Shown here piece by piece: positions 10,530 to 13,745 of a stretch of DNA of 13,745 bases. The notes below the pieces were generated by a model. The model was not told the DNA's origin. It saw only the letters and a list, made by a program, of their open reading frames with translations, and made no database searches. The translations under genes and the position numbers were made by a program. Position 1 is the first letter of the stretch, and every line of letters begins with the position of its first letter. Origin of the DNA: VBDM01 sp035702665 (lineage in GTDB: Bacteria > Pseudomonadota > Gammaproteobacteria > Burkholderiales > SG8-39); assembly GCA_035702665.1 (NCBI GenBank), contig DASSQD010000127.1, positions 1 through 13,745 on the forward strand, read 5' to 3'.

Positions 10530-10553
10530 GCGACCTACGGGTGGTTCGGTCGC
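10530..10553. terminator. Small hairpin between convergent genes
   Basis: GCGACC at 10530-10535 pairs with GGTCGC at 10548-10553 across a 12-base loop. It lies just after the patatin stop codon and overlaps the stop of the convergent small ORF. It could act as a shared terminator, but it lacks a T-tract on either strand. Confidence 0.25.
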
Positions 10554-10708
10554 GTCTGAGTGATGGCGGTGAGCAAGTCGAGAGCAAGCCGCGTCACGCG
10601 GGGAAGCCGATCGTCCCACGGCAGCGGAGCGCCGAGGGCGAGCCACATGAAGAACAACGCGATCAGGGTGCCGAACAGGATGCCGGGCCATTTGTTCTTG
10701 GGCTTCAT
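10535..10708 (-). CDS. Small single-pass membrane protein, unknown function
   Basis: This minus-strand ORF of 57 residues begins at the ATG at 10706-10708. That ATG has GGAG seven bases upstream, and the first residues, MKPKNKW, are positively charged. Residues 9-26 (GILFGTLIALFFMWLALG) form one strong transmembrane helix. The tail of about 30 residues is basic and would lie on the other side of the membrane or follow a cleaved signal anchor. The gene is convergent with the patatin gene, with an 11-base gap. The Shine-Dalgarno, charged N-terminus and helix together argue for a real gene, but it is short, no family is recognised, and chance cannot be excluded. The frame continues upstream to another possible start at 10762, which lacks these features. 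Confidence 0.5.
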   Translation of the reverse strand: MKPKNKWPGILFGTLIALFFMWLALGAPLPWDDRLPRVTRLALDLLTAITQTRPNHP

Positions 10709-10762
10709 TGCCTCGCTCCACACTTGCAGTAAGGCGGGCGCTTGTTGCCTGCCAGCTTCCAA

Positions 10763-11022
10763 ATCCGCCGAACTAGTAGGCTCATGCAGTATTTCAACGC
10801 CCTGGGGTCACCTATTGCGCTAGATCAAGACTTGCCCGATTGCCGCCATTCTCTGACTCATCGGTGGGAACTTCCCCGGACACATCCGATAGGATTTGCC
10901 TGACACGTCGATGTAGCGCGCTTTCGTTTTCTAGATGCACGTTCCGAATACTGGTACTGGCTCTAGTGATAGCGATACTGAGGCGTTCTGTCTAGCCGAC
11001 AAATGAACCGACTCCAACAGCT
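10763..11022. other. Gene-poor stretch between the small ORF and the ggt remnant
   Basis: I see no convincing gene, RNA or terminator in this stretch. Its base composition is clearly more AT-rich than the ggt side of the window. The only structure found is the right arm of the distant inverted repeat at 10895-10906 and a trivial TACTGG doublet. Translating the frame of the ggt remnant upstream of 11023 gives no further GGT similarity and soon reaches a stop. Confidence 0.6.
10895..10906 (-). repeat. Right arm of a distant inverted repeat flanking the patatin gene
   Basis: TTTGCCTGACAC is the inverted partner (11 of 12 bases) of the sequence at 7454-7465. Together with the ggt-tail duplication it may mark the limits of an inserted segment. 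By itself it is weak. Confidence 0.25.
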
Positions 11023-11116
11023 AACGAGCACAAAGGTCTTCACAGCATCATGCGCACGAAGGGCGGTTGGGCGGGCCGCGCGGATCCGCGGCGAGAGAGT
11101 GGCGCTGGGAGAATAG
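11023..11116 (+). pseudogene. Decayed duplicate of the 3' end of ggt
   Basis: This segment aligns with the last 96 bases of the intact ggt (7329-7424), with 76 matches and a two-base deletion, about 79% identity, ending in the equivalent TAG. Translated before the deletion, it shares 18 of 25 residues with the GGT C-terminus, including GLH-IMRT and WAG-ADPRRE. Several differences are silent third-base or Leu/Gly/Arg synonymous changes, so the copy probably diverged as a coding sequence before it broke. The deletion then shifts the frame. No other part of ggt is detectable upstream. It is a remnant of a second GGT gene or a trace of recombination at the ggt tail. The homology is plain; its origin is inference. 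Confidence 0.8.
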
Positions 11117-11215
11117 TCGCTTCTACATGCGGCGGCCAGCTGCGTTACACGATCTTACGTTTTGGACACATCCTGCTTACCTGTGGCTGCGAGACTTTCG
11201 CAAAAGGGGGCAGCA

Positions 11216-11608
11216 ATGAGATCAAGAACTCCGGTAGCGATGTTGCTGGCTGTCGCACTGGGATTGGCGGCCTGTGAAACTGGAATGCAGCCCTCAAGTC
11301 CTCAGGAAAGTTCCACACGTTCTATCGACAGCTGCACCTTTGATTCGGAGTGCATGAGCAGAAACTGCGAATTCGGCAAGTGCTCTCCGTTCAAGAAGAC
11401 CAATGGGTGCACCTTTGATTCTGACTGTCCCAGACTGCAGCAATGTGTGCTCGATTCATGTTCCCCAAGGATTGGGGCGTGTGATTTCGACTCAGATTGC
11501 AGCTACGGAGAACAGTGCATGGGCTCGTCGTGCTGGAGAAAAATAAATGGATGCGCCTTCGATTCGGATTGCACCAACGGGCATTGCATCGGCGGATCGT
11601 GTATGTAA
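11216..11608 (+). CDS. Cysteine-rich lipoprotein with four C-x-F-D-S-[DE]-C repeats
   Basis: This 130-residue protein starts at the ATG at 11216, behind GGGGG at 11206-11210. An in-frame ATG at 11162 would bury the signal peptide. A lipoprotein signal ends in LAAC, with the lipidated Cys at residue 20; Glu at +2 fits outer-membrane sorting. After a Ser-rich linker come four tandem modules starting at Cys40, Cys65, Cys89 and Cys113, spaced 25, 24 and 24 residues. Each reads C-x-F-D-S-[DE]-C-x(4,5)-C-x4-C. All 16 mature cysteines fit two disulfides per module, and the acidic residues could bind a metal such as calcium. Similar short Cys modules with a D-x-D-C core occur in myxobacterial and animal extracellular proteins, but I cannot name the family. 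It is probably a surface-exposed or periplasmic binding or structural protein. Function is unknown. Confidence 0.82.
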   Translation: MRSRTPVAMLLAVALGLAACETGMQPSSPQESSTRSIDSCTFDSECMSRNCEFGKCSPFKKTNGCTFDSDCPRLQQCVLDSCSPRIGACDFDSDCSYGEQCMGSSCWRKINGCAFDSDCTNGHCIGGSCM

Positions 11609-11722
11609 ATCGCTTCACGCATTAGCTAGGTTCAGCCGTCCGCCCGGTGATGTCATAGACAGTAGCCTGAAGGACCTGGCCGGTCGTAGAAGATGTGTCC
11701 TTATTCTTAAGGGAGTTCACAT

Positions 11723-12010
11723 ATGAGGATTGCTCCAGCGCTTCCGCTTGTGGCTTCTCTCGTCGTGTGCCCGGGCTGCATGGCAGTCTTTCCGCCAGCC
11801 ATGGACTCACCAGCTATCGTGAAGCCGGCGCAAATGATCAGCGCTGGGCACACCGGGTGTCTTCCTGAGGAGAACGTGATCTCAAATGCGAAGCTGAGCA
11901 TGGATGGCAGCGGAACGTGGAACGCCACGTGCAGAGGCAAGACGTATCTCTGCTCGACTTTCAGCTCAGCTAGATCTGAAACCTACAGCTGTGCGCCTGT
12001 GGCTCAGTAG
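11723..12010 (+). CDS. Small secreted four-cysteine protein, unknown function
   Basis: This 95-residue protein starts at the ATG at 11723, with GGGAG at 11711-11715 seven bases upstream. A hydrophobic leader (residues 3-15) is followed by CPGC at 16-19. That is not a standard lipobox, because Pro stands at -2 and Cys at -3, so lipidation at Cys19 is possible but uncertain. The mature part has four cysteines (46, 70, 77 and 90), in HTGCLPEENV, WNATCRGKTYLC and YSCAPVAQ, enough for two disulfides. The TW-A-C-GK-Y-C pattern gives an impression of a small exported family that I cannot verify. It lies between two other exported proteins on the same strand, with gaps of 114 and 202 bases, so it may be transcribed separately. 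Confidence 0.72.
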   Translation: MRIAPALPLVASLVVCPGCMAVFPPAMDSPAIVKPAQMISAGHTGCLPEENVISNAKLSMDGSGTWNATCRGKTYLCSTFSSARSETYSCAPVAQ

Positions 12011-12041
12011 CAGCTCGAAGGCGCGGTGGCGAGGCCAATAC

Positions 12042-12079
12042 GCGGGATAGACCGGACATCACGTGTAGGGTATTCCCGC
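12042..12079. repeat. Imperfect inverted repeat downstream of the four-cysteine protein gene
   Basis: GCGGGATA at 12042-12049 pairs with TATTCCCGC at 12071-12079, with one bulged base and a loop of about 21 bases. It could be a weak terminator or a transcript-stabilising hairpin for the gene ending at 12010. There is no T-tract after it. Confidence 0.3.
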
Positions 12080-12099
12080 ATATTGCAGAAGATCGCTTG

Positions 12100-12128
12100 T
12101 TGACTCGGATTTCACGAGAGAGTAGGGT
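12100..12128 (+). promoter_or_regulatory. Candidate promoter of the Ig-like secreted protein gene
   Basis: TTGACT at 12100-12105 is a good -35 box, followed after exactly 17 bases by TAGGGT at 12123-12128, a weak -10 that keeps the first two bases and the final T. The -35 is identical to that of the patatin promoter. Transcription would start about 75-80 bases before the ATG at 12213. Confidence 0.3.
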
Positions 12129-12212
12129 TCGGCCCGCATCCGTTGCTGGCGCTTGATCGCGAGTCGGCTAAGTCCGGCCGCGACTTCTCTAACTCACGTC
12201 AGGGAGCAGGCC

Positions 12213-13319
12213 ATGAAGAAGCTGATGCGACTTCTACGAGTCACTCTCTGCGCGTTCATCTTGGTCGGCCCCGCCTCAGCGTTCGCGGGGCAGAACATTC
12301 TGTACTATCTCAGCCAGGCCGGCGACTATATAGGTCAAGGCGAAGAAGACACCTATACCAGCGCCGACGGCACGTTCGGTGCTTTTTCCACCGTCCCGAA
12401 CGTCGCCATGGTGAGGTTCGCCACGCCGACGTTCAGTCACTGGTGGAACCTCACTATCGATGCACCCGACACCGCACCTCTTGTCGTCGGTGCCTATGAG
12501 GGCGCTCAACGGGCAGCGTTTCGCACGGCGGGGCACCCGGGACTGGAATTTACCGGCGACGGGCGCGGCTGCGATACTCTGACGGGCCGTTTTGACGTTC
12601 TAGAAATCGTCCGGGACGCTACCGGTGCCATTACCCAGCTCGCGGTCAATTGGGAGCAGCACTGTGAAGGCGGCGCGCCCGCTCTCTACGGCCAGATTAG
12701 ATACAACTCGGATGTGCCTGTTATCAGGCGCGCCCGGATCAACTTGGAAAATCCCTTGAACACGCGAGGCTGCGTTGAGGCGGCCAGTCCGCAAGGCGCT
12801 CTGGTTTCGGTGGATGCCAACGACACCACTGATGCTACCGGCGGGAAATCGCTCCTTTACAGCTGGTCCTCCACGACCGGCGATACGGCAACCACGCCGG
12901 TATTCAGCTTCAATGCACCTATCGCTACGGCCCCTGCAAGCCCGACCGTCGTTACGTTGTCCGTAACCGACCAGACCAACAACAGCGTCAGTACGGCCAG
13001 CAAGCCGGTCTGCGTTTCGGACACGACCGGGCCCGCGATCACGATCAACTCGCCCGTGCCCGGGCAGAACGTGTACGGCGACACCTTGGTCCTCGACGTG
13101 ACGATCAAGGATGCCGTCGACAAGAACATCACTCAGTACGAGATCTTGGTAGGAAGCGACTACCTCGCCCCGATCAGCGCAAGCACTGGTCATGCTCGCC
13201 AAAATGTTCTGGCGGCACCCAAGGCCAACGGGTCCATTGCGTTGACGATTACCGTGCGCGCCGTCGACGTCTCCGGCAACACTGCCCAACGCTCGGTAAC
13301 GGTGACTCAGTTCCCGTAG
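12213..13319 (+). CDS. Secreted protein with a GDGRGC/EQHCEG domain and Ig/PKD-like domains
   Basis: This 368-residue protein starts at the ATG at 12213, behind AGGGAG at 12201-12206. A more upstream ATC start would put 20 residues before the signal peptide. Residues 1-25 (MKKLMRLLRV to ASAFAG) are a clear signal peptide. The N-terminal domain (about 26-170) begins ILYYLSQAGDYIGQGEE and contains GDGRGC at 115-120 and EQHCEGG at 148-154, so Cys120 and Cys151 probably pair. I have the impression that this motif set recurs in secreted proteins of myxobacteria and other proteobacteria, without a known function. The C-terminal half is beta-rich and repetitive in style, like bacterial PKD and Ig-like domains. 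Cys187 and Cys267 could bridge the first of these; a second domain starts near DTTGPAITINSPVPGQ. No anchor or sorting tail is seen. It is probably extracellular or periplasmic, with an adhesive or binding role as a guess. Confidence 0.82.
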   Translation: MKKLMRLLRVTLCAFILVGPASAFAGQNILYYLSQAGDYIGQGEEDTYTSADGTFGAFSTVPNVAMVRFATPTFSHWWNLTIDAPDTAPLVVGAYEGAQRAAFRTAGHPGLEFTGDGRGCDTLTGRFDVLEIVRDATGAITQLAVNWEQHCEGGAPALYGQIRYNSDVPVIRRARINLENPLNTRGCVEAASPQGALVSVDANDTTDATGGKSLLYSWSSTTGDTATTPVFSFNAPIATAPASPTVVTLSVTDQTNNSVSTASKPVCVSDTTGPAITINSPVPGQNVYGDTLVLDVTIKDAVDKNITQYEILVGSDYLAPISASTGHARQNVLAAPKANGSIALTITVRAVDVSGNTAQRSVTVTQFP

Positions 13320-13338
13320 AAAAGAAAGAGCTCAAGCC

Positions 13339-13375
13339 AACGCCCGGCCTTCGCGCCGGGCGTTGTTGTTTCTTC
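13339..13375 (+). terminator. Strong Rho-independent terminator
   Basis: An 11-base-pair GC-rich stem (CAACGCCCGGC at 13339-13349 with GCCGGGCGTTG at 13356-13366) closes a six-base CTTCGC loop and is followed by a T-rich run at 13367-13375. It lies 19 bases after the stop of the Ig-like protein gene and ends that transcript. Confidence 0.9.
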
Positions 13376-13709
13376 GCGTTCCATGTGTCCCCGAGCAGCT
13401 CGCGCGCTGGCGGAGTAGCTACACCCAGGTTATCGCGATTACGTAGTTGCAGTCGCAGCGCCGGGAAACCACGACAACATCTCGCGGGTAATCCCGGACA
13501 TCGTGTCCGTGTTTTCCCATCTTGCGAAAACCAGAGCTTCCTGTAGATTTTTCTCAGACGAACTCGGGGTACGACAAGCTTCAAAAACAGAAATCGTCCT
13601 GAGCTCGTGGAGGTGTACGCAGCATCGCTGGCGTGCTGGCGTGGCGCCTGCACAAGAAAACACGGTCGGGTAAGCAAGAGACCGGGGGCGATCCCGGCAG
13701 GGGGAAAGA
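13376..13709. other. Intergenic stretch without a supported gene
   Basis: I find no gene I can defend here. One plus-strand frame stays open from 13419 to about 13660 but has no usable start codon, and the minus-strand frames have neither Shine-Dalgarno sites nor recognisable protein features. No RNA gene, repeat or mobile-element end was seen. Confidence 0.5.
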
Positions 13710-13745
13710 ATGGATATCCGAGCTGTGGGCAAGATGGTCAGGGTT
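13710..13745 (+). CDS. Possible start of a gene cut by the right edge
   Basis: An ATG at 13710 follows AGGGGGA at 13699-13705 with a short, workable spacing. The next twelve codons are open (MDIRAVGKMVRV). This is too little to identify a product. It is listed because the Shine-Dalgarno is the only good one in the last 400 bases. Confidence 0.35.
   Translation, partial: MDIRAVGKMVRV

Noticed and set aside
7454..10906. The 12-base inverted repeat around the patatin gene read as transposon ends
   Set aside because: One 11-of-12 match between two regions of a few hundred bases is close to chance expectation, no transposase lies between the arms, and no target duplication abuts them. The arms are kept only as low-confidence repeats.
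11011..11030. CAACAGCTAACGAGC looked at as an integron attC half-site near the cluster of small genes
   Set aside because: It does not fit the RYYYAAC core, has no GTTRRRY partner at a fitting distance, and no similar site separates the later genes.
11050..11277. 75-residue frame starting in the ggt remnant
   Set aside because: Its first part is the frameshifted GGT tail and the rest overlaps the start of the Cys-rich lipoprotein gene in another frame; it has no Shine-Dalgarno.
13419..13660. Open plus-strand frame of about 80 codons
   Set aside because: It has no plausible start codon, no Shine-Dalgarno and no recognisable sequence features, and it follows a strong terminator.
13249..13732. 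Two minus-strand frames of 142 and 97 codons at the right end
   Set aside because: One overlaps the end of the Ig-like protein gene and the terminator; neither has a Shine-Dalgarno or protein-like features.

Overview
The window comes from a high-GC Gram-negative bacterium, most likely a betaproteobacterium. This is an inference from the GC-rich codon use, the signal peptides and lipoboxes, and the mix of HtpG, M16 peptidase, GGDEF/EAL and GGT genes. It is not a species call. There are no RNA genes, CRISPR arrays, transposases or integrases.

Bases 1-7424 look like ordinary, dense, very GC-rich chromosome. A secreted M16 zinc peptidase, cut by the window edge, runs leftward. Divergent from it is htpG (Hsp90), preceded by a good match to a sigma-32 heat-shock promoter. 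Then come a membrane-bound PAS-PAS-GGDEF-EAL cyclic-di-GMP enzyme with both catalytic motif sets intact, and a periplasmic gamma-glutamyltransferase (GGT) that may be translated from a nearly leaderless message.

Bases 7425-11120 break the pattern. A 977-residue secreted patatin-like protein, with its own sigma-70-type promoter, is followed by a convergent 57-residue membrane peptide and a gene-poor stretch. That stretch ends in a decayed second copy of the last 96 bases of ggt (about 79% identical, frameshifted). The patatin segment is therefore bracketed by two ggt tails. This suggests either insertion next to ggt or loss of an old second ggt gene.

Bases 11121-13320 have visibly lower GC and hold three exported proteins of unknown function on the plus strand, each with its own Shine-Dalgarno site: a lipoprotein made of four C-x-F-D-S-[DE]-C repeats, a 95-residue four-cysteine secreted protein, and a 368-residue protein with a distinctive N-terminal domain and Ig/PKD-like C-terminal domains, closed by a strong terminator. 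They look like an accessory group of cell-surface proteins. The last 400 bases are mostly non-coding, with a possible gene start at the right edge.
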